64,000 bases of DNA from Candidatus Binatia bacterium. Its GTDB lineage: Bacteria > Desulfobacterota > Binatia > HRBIN30 > BPIQ01. The notes beneath the pieces were generated by a model. It saw nothing but the letters and a program-made list of their open reading frames with translations. It was not told the origin of the DNA and ran no database searches. The position numbers and the translations under genes were made by a program. This document shows, piece after piece, positions 36,191 through 46,510 of this stretch. Position 1 is the first letter of the stretch, and each line of letters opens with the position of its first letter. The DNA is taken from contig BPIQ01000001.1 of the NCBI GenBank assembly GCA_026004195.1, positions 1,540,311 through 1,604,310 of the forward strand, in the 5' to 3' direction.

Positions 36191-37180
36191 GTGCTCACGA
36201 TCCACGACCTCCAGACCCCTGCCCTCCTCGTCGAAGTCTCCGACCTCGAGCACAACCTCGACACCATGGCGCGCGCGCTTCCGGGCCCACGGCTGCGCCC
36301 CCACGTCAAAGCCCACAAGTGCACGGCGCTCGCGAAACTCCAGGCCGCCAAGGGTCACCGGAACTTCACGTGCGCCACGGTGCGGGAAATGGAGGGGATG
36401 GCGGCCGCGGGGCTCGGCGAAGACCTGCTTCTCGCCAACGAGGTGCTCGACACGCGTCGCCTCGCGGCGCTCCGGGCCCGCGTCACCGTCGCGGTGGACT
36501 CCGAAGAGACCATCGCGGCCGCGGCTCGAGGAGGCGTGCGGGAAGTGCTCGTCGACGTGAACGTGGGGCTTCCACGTTGCGGATGTCCGCCCGAGGAGGC
36601 GGGCAGGCTCGCCGACCTCGCCCGGAAAAAGGGCCTCGTCGTGCGCGGCGTGATGGGGTACGAGGGACATGTCGTCGGGCTCGAGGACCGCGCGACGCGC
36701 GAGCGCATGACCGAGGAATGCATGGAGCTTTTGCTGCGCGCCCACCGCGAAGTCGGCGGGGAGGTCGTCTCCGCCGGGGGCACGGGCACCTACGACCTCA
36801 ACCGCTGGGCCACCGAAATCCAGGCCGGATCCTACGCGCTCATGGACACGGCTTACGCGAAGCTCGGCCTCCCCTTTCGGCAGGCTCTCTGCGTGCTCGC
36901 CACGGTGATTTCCGTTTCCCGGGACGGGTACGCCGTGGCCGACTGCGGCCTCAAGGCCCTCGGCATGGACCACGGGAACCCGACGATCGAGGGAGCGCAG
37001 GTGTGGTTCTGCTCGGACGAGCACGTGACCTTCTCGCCGGAAAAACCCGTCCGGGTGGGCGACCGAATCCGCGTCTGGCCTGCCCACATCGACCCGACCG
37101 TCGCCTACCACGAGCGCATGCACCTCGTCTCCGGAGAGGAAGTGCTCGACACCTGGCTCGTCGATCTTCGGGGCTGGTGA
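36191..37180 (+). CDS. PLP-dependent D-threonine aldolase / alanine-racemase-type protein
   Basis: A 329-residue protein from GTG 36191. The N-terminal TPALLVEVSDLEHNLDTMA and LRPHVKAHKCTALAKLQ (with the PLP-binding Lys in KAHK, near residue 42) match the low-specificity D-threonine aldolase / D-serine dehydratase branch of fold type III enzymes. VMGYEGHV, SAGGTGTYD and the C-terminal WPAHIDPTVAYHERMHLVSG, which carries metal-type His residues, agree with that branch. It likely cleaves or eliminates a D-beta-hydroxy amino acid; the SDR upstream may handle the carbonyl product. Confidence 0.87.
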   Translation: MLTIHDLQTPALLVEVSDLEHNLDTMARALPGPRLRPHVKAHKCTALAKLQAAKGHRNFTCATVREMEGMAAAGLGEDLLLANEVLDTRRLAALRARVTVAVDSEETIAAAARGGVREVLVDVNVGLPRCGCPPEEAGRLADLARKKGLVVRGVMGYEGHVVGLEDRATRERMTEECMELLLRAHREVGGEVVSAGGTGTYDLNRWATEIQAGSYALMDTAYAKLGLPFRQALCVLATVISVSRDGYAVADCGLKALGMDHGNPTIEGAQVWFCSDEHVTFSPEKPVRVGDRIRVWPAHIDPTVAYHERMHLVSGEEVLDTWLVDLRGW

Positions 37181-37382
37181 AAACCGTGCCTGGCGAGAGA
37201 CGTCGACGGCCGACTCCGCGGAAAGCAGGAACCGCCGCGAAACGGAAACACCCTGCCGACGGTCTCGGACGGACACCGCAGCCGTGCGAACCCTGGCCGC
37301 TGCCGGAAGCCCGACGTCGTAAGATCGCGGCTTTGCAGCCCCTGGCCGCTTTGCTAGGTTTCCGCCGCGGGGAGGAGACCCT

Positions 37383-37847
37383 ATGAGTTCACGCAACGTG
37401 CTCTGGATCCTGGGGATCCTGATGCTGGCTTCCGGCGTCTGGGTGCTTTTCTACCCCCAGCAGGCGATGAACTGGGTGGGACTTGCGCCGCTCGTGCCTA
37501 CGCAACCGGCGGCTGCCCTGGCGGAAGTCCGGGCGATCTACGCGGGCCCGCTCGTCGTTCTCGGCGGCTGGGCTCTTTTCGCCGGCTTCTCACCCGAGCG
37601 CCACCGGGACTCGATCCTGCTCATGGGTCTGGTCTGGCTCGGGATCGGGGCGGCACGCTTTTTCGGCTTGTCCCGGGAGGGCACCTACCAGCTTACCTCG
37701 GTCGTGTTCGGAGCGGTCGAGCTTCTCGTCGGAGCCCTGCTTCTCTGGTGTAGTTTTTCGGCGGGACGCAAACCGCCCCTGCCGTCCGTCGCGCCCCAGC
37801 CGAGCTCCGCGCAGGCGGCCGCCGGGAGCTCGCCTCCGGGCAGCTAG
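37383..37847 (+). CDS. Small four-helix membrane protein
   Basis: A 154-residue protein with four hydrophobic segments (about residues 7-25, 50-68, 78-95 and 105-125), and a Pro/Ser/Ala-rich tail. The layout and VRAIYAGPLVVLGGWALFAG resemble DUF4345-type small membrane proteins, although I am not certain. ATG 37383 follows GGGGAGGAGACC. The stretch 37181-37382 upstream holds nothing I can identify. Its stop overlaps the convergent peptidase stop by 4 bases. Confidence 0.7.
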   Translation: MSSRNVLWILGILMLASGVWVLFYPQQAMNWVGLAPLVPTQPAAALAEVRAIYAGPLVVLGGWALFAGFSPERHRDSILLMGLVWLGIGAARFFGLSREGTYQLTSVVFGAVELLVGALLLWCSFSAGRKPPLPSVAPQPSSAQAAAGSSPPGS

Positions 37848-39163
37848 CCTCCGGCGCCCAGCTCGGCGAGGAGCCGATCGGCGAGCGAGAGGACCCGCTC
37901 GGCGGCATTCCAGGAAAATTCCCGCAGCACGCGAGCGGCTTCCGCTTCCTTTCCCGAACGGCGAAGTTCCCGTGCTTCCCTTTCGGCCTTCTCCGCTCCG
38001 AGGGCGAGCTTCTCTTCTTCCTCGTCCCAGAACGCACGGACCCGCGGCGCCCGACCTTCCCAGTCTTTTTCCACCTGCTCCAGGATTTCGTGGAACGTCC
38101 ACCAGGCCGAGCCGCGCTCGAAGCTCGGTCCGCCCTTCTGCCAGGCTTCGGGCACGCCGGCTTCGAGGTAGAAGGGGACGAAGATGCCCACGCAAGGCGA
38201 TCCCAGGCTTACCCACGCGCTCACGACCTCGTCCGGTGCATCGGGAAGACGGGCCACGAGGCTCGCCGTGGTCGTGCCGACCGGTTCGGCGTGCATGCAG
38301 ACGCTGAAGTAGCGCTCGTCTTCGGGGGTGTGGCGCGGACGGAACAGGACGCCGTCCTCGTAGTGGTCACGCAGAATCCGGCGCAGGTCGCGGGCCGAGA
38401 GTTTCCCCCTGCCTTCGCCCAGGAACGCGCACGTGCGGCGGTAACGACCCGAGGAGACCTGCTCGGGAACGAGCGACTTGTCGCGATAGGACGCGGCGAA
38501 ATCGAACCGTCCGTCCGGTCCGGTGACGAGCCAACCCGACCTCCGGGCGAATTCCTCCGTGTCTTCGCCGATCCGCGTCCAGTCCGATCCCACGGTCAGG
38601 TGGTTGGACGCACTCCCCGTCTCGTCGATGCGCCGAAGCGCCCAGTGCCTGCCCGAGGTCTCGAGCAAGTATCCCTCGTGCGGGTCGGCGACGAGAAAGG
38701 AGTTGTGGTAGGGCCAGTCCTTGTCGACGTACCCCGATCCCCCTTGGCCGTACCGCTCGAGCAACGAGACCAGAACTTCGACGGCCTCCGCAGCGGTCTT
38801 CCCTCGTTCGAGGCCGAGCCGCACGAGATCCATTCCCAGGAGGCCGTAGCCTTCGAGGGTCTCTTTCGTGAACACCGTGTGGTTGCCGATGGCCACCCGG
38901 TGCTCGTTCACGCCGTGCTCGAAACCCCAGAGCCAGTAGGGCCGCGATCCGAGGACGGCCGCCGTTTCGGGAACCTGTTCGATTTCGATGTACTGGCAGC
39001 GAAGCTTCGCTCCCGCTTCGTGCCGCTCGCGCGGGACGAAAGAGAGGGGCTGGGCCTCGGTGGCCGGACGGTCGCTGTTCTTCGCGAAGAGCGTGCTTCC
39101 GTCCGCCGTGGCGCGGCCCAGAGCGACGAGCGAGTCGCAAGCGACGCGGGGTCGCACGCGCAC
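37844..39163 (-). CDS. Secernin-type C69 dipeptidase/acylase family protein
   Basis: A 439-residue Ntn-hydrolase-like protein. The N-terminal VACDSLVALGRATADGSTLFAKNSDRP has Cys9 as the probable nucleophile, as in C69 peptidases and secernins, followed by the FAKNSDR signature. GMDLVRLGLERGKTAAEAVEVL, NSFLVADPHEGYLLET and FSVCMHA...TTTASLVA are typical of the family. If processed, only eight residues would be removed before Cys9. The last 70 residues form a charged helix. It starts 10 bases downstream of the DsbA-like gene on the same strand, so they probably share a transcript. Confidence 0.87.
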   Translation of the reverse strand: MRVRPRVACDSLVALGRATADGSTLFAKNSDRPATEAQPLSFVPRERHEAGAKLRCQYIEIEQVPETAAVLGSRPYWLWGFEHGVNEHRVAIGNHTVFTKETLEGYGLLGMDLVRLGLERGKTAAEAVEVLVSLLERYGQGGSGYVDKDWPYHNSFLVADPHEGYLLETSGRHWALRRIDETGSASNHLTVGSDWTRIGEDTEEFARRSGWLVTGPDGRFDFAASYRDKSLVPEQVSSGRYRRTCAFLGEGRGKLSARDLRRILRDHYEDGVLFRPRHTPEDERYFSVCMHAEPVGTTTASLVARLPDAPDEVVSAWVSLGSPCVGIFVPFYLEAGVPEAWQKGGPSFERGSAWWTFHEILEQVEKDWEGRAPRVRAFWDEEEEKLALGAEKAEREARELRRSGKEAEAARVLREFSWNAAERVLSLADRLLAELGAGG

Positions 39164-39173
39164 CGCGTCCGGC

Positions 39174-40028
39174 TCAGTTCGCCGACTGGAGTTCGTCTTC
39201 GATGATGCTCTTGAACGTCTCGTAAGGCTGGGCGCCGCTCACGAGCCGGCCGTTGATGATGAAGCCGGGCGTTCCGCGGATACCCACGGACTGACCTTCC
39301 GCCATCTCGGCTCGGACCTGCTCGAGAGTCTCCCGGTTGTCGAAACACTTCTCGAACTTGGCCTTGTCGACGCTGTCGCCGAGCGCTTCGAGGCTTTTCT
39401 CCTTCAGGTTGGCCGGCGTGATCTCTTTCTGGTGCTCGAAGTAGAAGCTGTAGAGTTTCCAGTAAGCTTCCTCGCTCTGCCGTCCCGCGCATTCGACGGC
39501 CACCGCGGCGGGCTCCGCCCACGGGTGGAAGTTCAGCGGGAAGTGCTTGTAGACGAACCGGACCTTGTCGCCGTACTCGGGAAGCACCTGCTTTTCGATC
39601 GTATTGTAACCCCGGGCGCAGAAGGGGCACTGGAAGTCCGAGTACTCGACGATCGTCACCTTCGCCTTCTTGTTGCCCTTCATCGGCTCGCCGTCGAGCG
39701 AGATCTTTTCCATGACTTTCTTGAACGGGTCGACCGTCAGATCCTCGACCTCGCCGAAGACGACGTAGCGGCCGTCGGCGGAGACGAGAAAGGTCTCCTC
39801 GCGCGTCCGGGGCGGGTTGCCGACCTGGATGATGCCCTGTTTGGCACCGGCAATGGGGGCATCCTGGACGTTTTTCACGGACAGCGGAACGGCCGGCGAG
39901 AGATTGTTCTTCTTACGGTAGTATTTCAGGATCTGTTCGTGGTCGATCCCGCCGGCAAAGACCGGCGGCACGGCCAGCAGGGCCGCCGCGAAAAACGAGA
40001 CCAACGAAACCAGGCAACGCTTGTTCAT
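39174..40028 (-). CDS. Periplasmic DsbA/DsbG-like thioredoxin-fold protein
   Basis: A 284-residue exported protein (signal MNKRCLVSLVSFFAAALLAVPPVFA). About 75 residues precede the thioredoxin fold and resemble a DsbC/G-like dimerisation part. The active site is CPFC (Cys134-Cys137) in VEYSDFQCPFCARGY, and the cis-Pro loop is RGTPGFIING. It should be a disulfide oxidoreductase or chaperone in the periplasm; the N-terminal part favours an isomerase or cytochrome-maturation helper. GAGGAGGGC precedes the ATG. Confidence 0.9.
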   Translation of the reverse strand: MNKRCLVSLVSFFAAALLAVPPVFAGGIDHEQILKYYRKKNNLSPAVPLSVKNVQDAPIAGAKQGIIQVGNPPRTREETFLVSADGRYVVFGEVEDLTVDPFKKVMEKISLDGEPMKGNKKAKVTIVEYSDFQCPFCARGYNTIEKQVLPEYGDKVRFVYKHFPLNFHPWAEPAAVAVECAGRQSEEAYWKLYSFYFEHQKEITPANLKEKSLEALGDSVDKAKFEKCFDNRETLEQVRAEMAEGQSVGIRGTPGFIINGRLVSGAQPYETFKSIIEDELQSAN

Positions 40029-40402
40029 GCCCTCCTCCTGTTCGAGTCCGATGTCGTGATGCGCCCGGCGCGCACCGCGTGCCAGGCTGCGCCCTTTTCG
40101 AGGGTTCGTCAAGAGCGCGGGGCCACCTCGCAACCGCTCAATCCGAAAAGCTCGTCGGGCTCTGCCCGAAACACGGGTTCTTCCGCCTCCTCCCGCTCGC
40201 GTCGAAGACGTACTCGTTGAAAACGTTCTCCCCGGCGCAGAGCTCCCGGAGGCAGCGTTCGGCCGAACCGAACCAGCGGACCCCGAGCGGGAGATCGCAG
40301 TCGAAAGGAGTTCTCGGGCGGTTCACGTCGACGACCAGGGGCTCGGCCCCCACGGCGCTCGTGGCGAGAAGCAGGACGAGCGACACCAGGAAAGCACGGA
40401 CC

Positions 40403-41533
<1,131 letters not shown>

Positions 41534-41627
41534 CGGTTCTCCTCCTGGGCTCTTTCCGAACGCGAACCAGGCTAGCAGAGGCTCCGGGGTTCTTCCAGAA
41601 CCGAAAAGGTCGGCCTGGCGGCCCGGT

Positions 41628-42908
41628 TCAGTCCGACTGACGCAGGGTCTGGAGCGTGAAGTGGTTCTCGGGAAAACGGCGTTCGATGAAGTGGGAGGTG
41701 TACCGTCCCCCGAAAGCGGCACGGTCCGTCTTGTCGTTCACGCCGATCACGATGTCGTTGGCGACGGCCGTGAACGTGCCGTCGTCTTTGCGCGCGAAGT
41801 GGTGCCCGCAAGCCGCGTTGTAGAAGTACTCGCCCGCACGGTTGTACACGAGCTTCCAGTGGATCTGGAAAAGCTCCTTGTCGAAGTAGAACACCGACTT
41901 CGAGAAATTGTACTCGGGGTCGTTCGACTCTCCCTCGACGATCCAGACCTTTCTCGGGACGTACACGAGGTGCTCGGCGACGAGCCACGGGGCCCCCTTG
42001 GCTCCCGGGGTTTCGTAGACCCCTTTCATGTACGGGATGTCGACGGCAAAGCGCGTCTCCGTGACCGGACGCATGGGGAAGGCATAGGGTCCCAGTACCG
42101 GTGCCAAGACTTCGCCCTCGCCGACGAGCTTCCAGTCGTAGTATTCGACCTTGCCCGAGTAGCAGTTTCCGTCCTCGGCGAAGATGTCCATGCCTGCGAT
42201 CGGATCCGAGCGTGTGGCCGAGTTGAGCCGGCGCACGCGACGGGTCGCGGGGATGTAGCCCCAGATCTTGTCGTTGCTGTACCAGTCGTTTTTCCGGAGC
42301 GCGAGAAAACTCACGCCCTCGATGTCCTTGGGCTCGTGGAGAAAGACCATGGCCGCGCTCCGCAAGCCCTGGGGGTTGGGGATCGGGCCACCGTGGCGGC
42401 CGAGGTAGGTCATCACGTGGATCCCCACCTTGATGTGCCGGAACTCTCCCCCGCGGTCGATCCCGTTGATCGTGAAGGTGGCACCGCCACCTTCGCCCTG
42501 CATGCTCGCCGCGACGAAGTTCCAGGCGATCTTGCACCCCGCCCGGGGATCGTCCTTGGAGATCCTCGGGAACGGAAGCCCGAAGAAGAACTCGGGCATT
42601 TTCCCCGTCGCACGATCCACGAGCCCGCAGACGTCCGGCGCCAGGTCGTACTTCCCGTCGTTGGCTTCGCTCGCTTGCCAGAATCGCTCGGAGTAGTTCC
42701 GGCGGAAGCGAGCGGGGTCGACCTCGTGCACCCGGAACCAGTAGTCGCCCTTTTTCACCCGCTCGAGGACGGGAGGCGGCAAAAGCCCCTCGGCGATCTC
42801 CCAGTTGTTCTGGTCGAGAAGCCAGGTTTTGTCCGAAGCTCCTCTCGCCGTGGTTCCGGCGAGCGCCAAAAGGGACAGGGCGAAAAGGATACGCGAGCAG
42901 CGGAGCAC
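41628..42908 (-). CDS. DUF1329 outer-membrane lipid-related protein
   Basis: A 426-residue exported protein from GTG 42908; TTG 42995 is a longer but weaker start. The signal peptide is LRCSRILFALSLLALAGTTARGA. The family blocks are TWLLDQNNWEIAEGLLPPPVLERVKKGDY, GIHVMTYLGRHGGPIPNPQG (loosely), IPATRRVRRLNSATRSDPIAGMDIFAEDG and WIVEG, which match DUF1329 proteins of the outer-membrane lipoprotein-sorting (LolA/LolB-like) fold. DUF1329 genes often occur beside hydrocarbon or sterol uptake genes, and this genome encodes sterol-like catabolism at 1-12 kb. Transport of a hydrophobic compound is an inference. Confidence 0.85.
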   Translation of the reverse strand: MLRCSRILFALSLLALAGTTARGASDKTWLLDQNNWEIAEGLLPPPVLERVKKGDYWFRVHEVDPARFRRNYSERFWQASEANDGKYDLAPDVCGLVDRATGKMPEFFFGLPFPRISKDDPRAGCKIAWNFVAASMQGEGGGATFTINGIDRGGEFRHIKVGIHVMTYLGRHGGPIPNPQGLRSAAMVFLHEPKDIEGVSFLALRKNDWYSNDKIWGYIPATRRVRRLNSATRSDPIAGMDIFAEDGNCYSGKVEYYDWKLVGEGEVLAPVLGPYAFPMRPVTETRFAVDIPYMKGVYETPGAKGAPWLVAEHLVYVPRKVWIVEGESNDPEYNFSKSVFYFDKELFQIHWKLVYNRAGEYFYNAACGHHFARKDDGTFTAVANDIVIGVNDKTDRAAFGGRYTSHFIERRFPENHFTLQTLRQSD

Positions 42909-43070
42909 CGGAAAACCCGAACCGAATACCCGAGTGGAACGGTAGATCTCGAGTGGGACGCTCGAGAGCCTAACACCGGCCTGGCCTGCCGGCAACGCAG
43001 CGCCGCTCGCGTGACGTTCTTGCCGTCCGCAACGGGTCCTCCCGCGGTCCCATCGGGAAAAATCGCGGCT

Positions 43071-44051
43071 TCAAACGATCGGAGGGACCGGAACGGTTTC
43101 GCCGGCCCGGAAGGCGAGATAGCACGCTTCGGCCACGGCGACGGCCCTGAGCCCGTCCTCGAGCGGGATGGGCACGCGCTTTCCCTCGCCGACGACTCCG
43201 AGAAAGTCGCGCAACACCTCGCGCACCGTCGGCACCGGCGGCTCGACGGGCAGGGGCCGGAGCTCGGTTCCCCGAACGATGGAAGCCGTGCCGTGCACGT
43301 GGTCTCCCTGGAGAAGGCCGGCCGAGCCCACGATCTCGATCGGGCCCGTGCGACTCTTCGTGGCGCGCGAACCCGCCACCGAAGCGAGAACGCCCGACCG
43401 GAGCCGCAGCGTCGCCGAGAAGTTGTCTTCGGTGGCGCGCGTGACGACGCGCTCCATCTCGCAACTCACCCGCTCCACCTCCAGGCCCGTGAACCACCAG
43501 AGCAGGTCGAAACTGTGGACCCCCGTGTGGAGGATCATGCCCCCGCCGGCTCGCCGCGGGTCGTCGATCCAGTCGAGCGGGGAGGGCTCGAACCTCTGGC
43601 TCAGGCGAAGAGCGTGGAGCGTTCCGATCTCGGGAAGTGCCTCCCGGAGCGCCCGGACGACGGAGTTGTAGCGGAGCGTGTGCGCCACCATGACGGGAAT
43701 CCCGGCACGCCGAACGCGCTCGGCCATCTCCCGCCCCGCGGCCACGGAAGGCGCGGCAGGCTTTTCCAGAAGGAGGGGTTTGCGGGCCTCCGCCGCGGCC
43801 GCGCAAATCTCGGGAACCACGGTCGGGGGTACCACGGCCACGACGGCGTGGACACGAGGCGAACGGACGAGATCGCGGTAGTCACGATAGCCCTCGCACC
43901 CGAAGTCCGCAGCCTGACGTTCGAGGACTTCGGCGTTCCGACGAGAGATCGCGACGAGCTCGGCCCGATCGCCGAAGTCCTCCCGGATATGCCGGGCGTA
44001 GCGAAGCCCGTGCTTCCCCGTTCCCACGAGACCGATGCCGACCTTCGCCAT
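43071..44051 (-). CDS. Gfo/Idh/MocA-family oxidoreductase
   Basis: A 326-residue NAD(P)-dependent dehydrogenase. It begins GIGLVGTGKHGLRYARHI (Rossmann loop), has LLLEKPAAPSVAAG with the conserved EKP motif near residue 95, and GGGMILHTGVHSFDLLWWFTG where the His forms the active site. The family acts on sugars, inositols or bile-pigment-like compounds, and the substrate is not readable. It is separated from its neighbours by 160-200 bases on each side, so it is probably expressed alone. Confidence 0.9.
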   Translation of the reverse strand: MAKVGIGLVGTGKHGLRYARHIREDFGDRAELVAISRRNAEVLERQAADFGCEGYRDYRDLVRSPRVHAVVAVVPPTVVPEICAAAAEARKPLLLEKPAAPSVAAGREMAERVRRAGIPVMVAHTLRYNSVVRALREALPEIGTLHALRLSQRFEPSPLDWIDDPRRAGGGMILHTGVHSFDLLWWFTGLEVERVSCEMERVVTRATEDNFSATLRLRSGVLASVAGSRATKSRTGPIEIVGSAGLLQGDHVHGTASIVRGTELRPLPVEPPVPTVREVLRDFLGVVGEGKRVPIPLEDGLRAVAVAEACYLAFRAGETVPVPPIV

Positions 44052-44168
44052 CGTCGCCTCCGTACGCGAAGCCTTTAGCCGGAGAACCTCCCGGGGCGCA
44101 ACGGCCGGAGGTTCGTTTTTCGAGAGGCCGGCACGGAATCATCCGAAGCGCCGTGCGGCGAAGACCGA

Positions 44169-44188
44169 CCCCGAGGGATCGCTCGGGG
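44169..44188 (-). terminator. Possible transcription terminator hairpin after the diiron operon
   Basis: CCCCGAG (44169-44175) and CTCGGGG (44182-44188) form a perfect 7-bp stem with a 6-base loop. It lies 66 bases downstream of the minus-strand diiron-paralogue stop. There is no clear T tract, so it is a weak or factor-dependent candidate. Confidence 0.3.
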
Positions 44189-44253
44189 ACGCTCGGGGGC
44201 GAGGCCGCGAGAGTTTTCCGAAGTGCGCGCCCCGGGCCGCGAGGAGCGACGCG

Positions 44254-45357
44254 TCAGGTCGCGAGGAGAAATTCCCCGAGTCGGCTGCGCTCTCGCCTCT
44301 CGAGCCCGGCCTTGCGGAGCCGGGCAAAGAGCTCGGCGAGGACCTTTTCGTAGGTAGCGCGGACGGCCTCGACACCACGGGCCAGGCTCTCGCGGTCGAG
44401 TCCTCCGCCGGAGAGAACCACGAGGGGCTCGAAGAGCTCGGGGCTCGCCGCGACGCCGAAGAGAGCGTGCTCGGTACGGTCGAGGTATTCCTGGAGCGCT
44501 TCCGCCTCGCGGGGCTGGTGCTCGAGGTGGTAGCGGATGTGGGCCACACCGTAGGCGAGCTGCCGCGCGGTGTCCTGTGCCGCGAGGCGGAATAGCCTCT
44601 CTTCGAGCCGCCGCCGGGCTACGGCGCCCGCGTGCCGGTAGACCCCGAAGACGAGGCTCCCGAGGAGCAGGTTACAGCCGAGCGAACCTTCGGGGTACGT
44701 GTCCGAGCAAAGGAGCTCCTTGAGTGCCTGCTCCGCCGTGGGGCTCGCCCTCTTGAGGCCCTCGCCGCCGGCGAGCGCGCGCTTCCGGAAGGCGTCCACG
44801 TGACGTGCGTGGTCGAGCATCTGCGCGCAGAGGTAGCTCTTGAGCTCCAGGAACTCCTGGTTGATCGAGAAAATCCAGCGGGAGGGAAATTCGAGCAAGA
44901 CGAGCTCCACCTCCTCGAGGAACGTACAGAGCTGGCCCATCGCCGCTTCCAGCTCCCGGGGCAAGGGGTTCTCCCGAGCCTCGTTCCACGGAAGGTCGAC
45001 CGCCGGTGCCCAGCGCCGGGACTTGGCTTCTTCGTAGAGAAGGGCCACGTTCGGCGCCCAGACGTCGCTCTTGCGGTTGATCGTGTACCCCAGGTCCGGC
45101 AGGTCCGGGACGAGCTCCGAGCCCCGGGCGGCCATGCTGTACCGGTCGCGCACGAACTCGGGAGTGGAGTCGTACCCGTAGGAGCCGACGTTGCAGTCCT
45201 CGTAGGTGAAGCCCCTGCGGGGGTCGCGAGGGGTGCACCGGACTTTTTCCGTGCGGGCGTCGTACCACGAGAGCGTGAGGTCGCCCGAGAAGACGCGCTG
45301 CTGGAGCGCGAGGAGCTCCGGGTCCTCGAAGAAGTTCTTTTTTCCGAAGTACGCCAC
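44254..45357 (-). CDS. Ferritin-like paralogue with lost diiron ligands (putative partner subunit)
   Basis: A 367-residue protein from GTG 45357, alignable end to end with the upstream diiron protein: both open with a NFFEDPE/YFFEDKD-like element, then (L/D)LSW..ARTEKV.C.P..PRRG and YGY...E.VR. Of the ligands, Glu in LEEVE and His186 remain, but Glu184 of the partner is His183 (MLDHARH), Glu234 is Gly233, and the second ExxH motif (DEARH) is DTARQ, so Glu and His are Thr263 and Gln266. It cannot bind a normal diiron centre. It starts 19 bases after the partner's stop, as expected for a structural or regulatory subunit of a heteromer. Confidence 0.85.
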   Translation of the reverse strand: MAYFGKKNFFEDPELLALQQRVFSGDLTLSWYDARTEKVRCTPRDPRRGFTYEDCNVGSYGYDSTPEFVRDRYSMAARGSELVPDLPDLGYTINRKSDVWAPNVALLYEEAKSRRWAPAVDLPWNEARENPLPRELEAAMGQLCTFLEEVELVLLEFPSRWIFSINQEFLELKSYLCAQMLDHARHVDAFRKRALAGGEGLKRASPTAEQALKELLCSDTYPEGSLGCNLLLGSLVFGVYRHAGAVARRRLEERLFRLAAQDTARQLAYGVAHIRYHLEHQPREAEALQEYLDRTEHALFGVAASPELFEPLVVLSGGGLDRESLARGVEAVRATYEKVLAELFARLRKAGLERRERSRLGEFLLAT

Positions 45358-45376
45358 GCGCCGTCGGGTCGTGACC

Positions 45377-46510
45377 TCAGGCCGCGGCCGCCATGCCGGC
45401 GCGGGCCATCTCGGTCGCCATGTAGAGCTTCGACCGCTCCCGCCGCTCGGGAAGCCCGCACTTGTCGAGCCGCTCGAAGTACTCGTCGATCTGCTTGAGG
45501 TTGAACTGCGCCGTGATCCGCAGCCCCTGTTCGATGTTCTCCTTCTTGAGTCCCTTGCCCGCCAGGATGATGAAAGGTTCGAAAACCTCGGTGGCGTAGC
45601 CGCCGCCGAAGACGAAGTTCTCGGCCTCGTCGAGGTGGCGGTGGATGATCTCGCGCTTTTCGGGGAAGTGGTCGAGCACCCACTTGAGGTGCTGCATCCC
45701 GTACCCCACGTGCCGCGCCTCGTCCTGCATGACGAGGCGGAAGATTTTCTTGTCGGCTTCGGTGGGACTGATGTACTCGCTGAAGCGGAAGAGCGTGAGC
45801 ACCATCCCCTCGGCCTGGAGGTGCAGCGTGAGGGAAGTTTCCGCGAAGCTGTCGGCGTCACGGAGGAACTTCAGGTTGTGCTCGTTGGCCCAGCTCGCCT
45901 TCATGAGACCCCAACCGGTGAGCAGCGCCCGCTTGCGGAAGACCTCCGTGTGACGAGCCTCGTCCATGGCCTGGGTCGCGATGAAGTTCTTCACCTCGAA
46001 GAAGTCCGCGTTGAGCCGCCCGAGCCACTTGGCCGGGACGTCCGTCGCGATCATCTCGACCTCGGTGAGGAACGTGAGCAGCTGGGCGTACGCCTTGCCG
46101 ATTTCTTCGGGCAGCTCCTGCCGGGCGATTTCCTCCCACGGAATGTCGGTCGTCGCATTCCATTGCCGCGTCATCGCTTCCTCGTAGTAGCCCTCGATGT
46201 TGTAGGCCCAGACCTCGCTCTTCCGGTTGACTTCCGCCTGGATGTCCGGACACCCGGGCGGGATCTCCGCCCCGCGCGGCGCGAAGCTCCGGTTCTCGCG
46301 GACGAGCTCGGGCATCTGCGTGAAGCCGTAGGAGCCCACGTCGAGGTCCCGGAACGTGAGACCGCGACGCGGGTTCGAAGGCGCACAGGCGACCTTCTCG
46401 GTCCTCGCGTTCATCCACGAGAGGTCGAGCTCGCCCGTCCGCATCGTGTAGAGGTAGCGGTCGACGAAGTCCTTGTCCTCGAAAAAGTACCGGGTGCTGA
46501 GATAACTCAT
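45377..46510 (-). CDS. Ferritin-like diiron protein, catalytic candidate of the SCP2/diiron operon
   Basis: A 377-residue helical protein with a complete ligand set: Glu150/Glu152 (TEVEMI), Glu184xxHis187 (MDEARH), Glu234 (QAEG) and Glu264xxHis267 (MQDEARHVGYG). A preceding element RQWNATTDIPWEEI (about residues 115-128) is shared with the diiron protein at 31.5 kb. The first 90 residues form an extra N-terminal region found only in this protein and its paralogue. Its ATG overlaps the SCP2-like stop (ATGA), so translation is coupled. It probably activates O2 for hydroxylation or desaturation of a lipid-like substrate; that is inferred from the SCP2 partner. Confidence 0.87.
   Translation of the reverse strand: MSYLSTRYFFEDKDFVDRYLYTMRTGELDLSWMNARTEKVACAPSNPRRGLTFRDLDVGSYGFTQMPELVRENRSFAPRGAEIPPGCPDIQAEVNRKSEVWAYNIEGYYEEAMTRQWNATTDIPWEEIARQELPEEIGKAYAQLLTFLTEVEMIATDVPAKWLGRLNADFFEVKNFIATQAMDEARHTEVFRKRALLTGWGLMKASWANEHNLKFLRDADSFAETSLTLHLQAEGMVLTLFRFSEYISPTEADKKIFRLVMQDEARHVGYGMQHLKWVLDHFPEKREIIHRHLDEAENFVFGGGYATEVFEPFIILAGKGLKKENIEQGLRITAQFNLKQIDEYFERLDKCGLPERRERSKLYMATEMARAGMAAAA

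Noticed and set aside
42909-42995. TTG start for the DUF1329 protein
   Set aside because: It would put about 29 residues before the signal peptide; GTG 42908 places the signal at the N-terminus.
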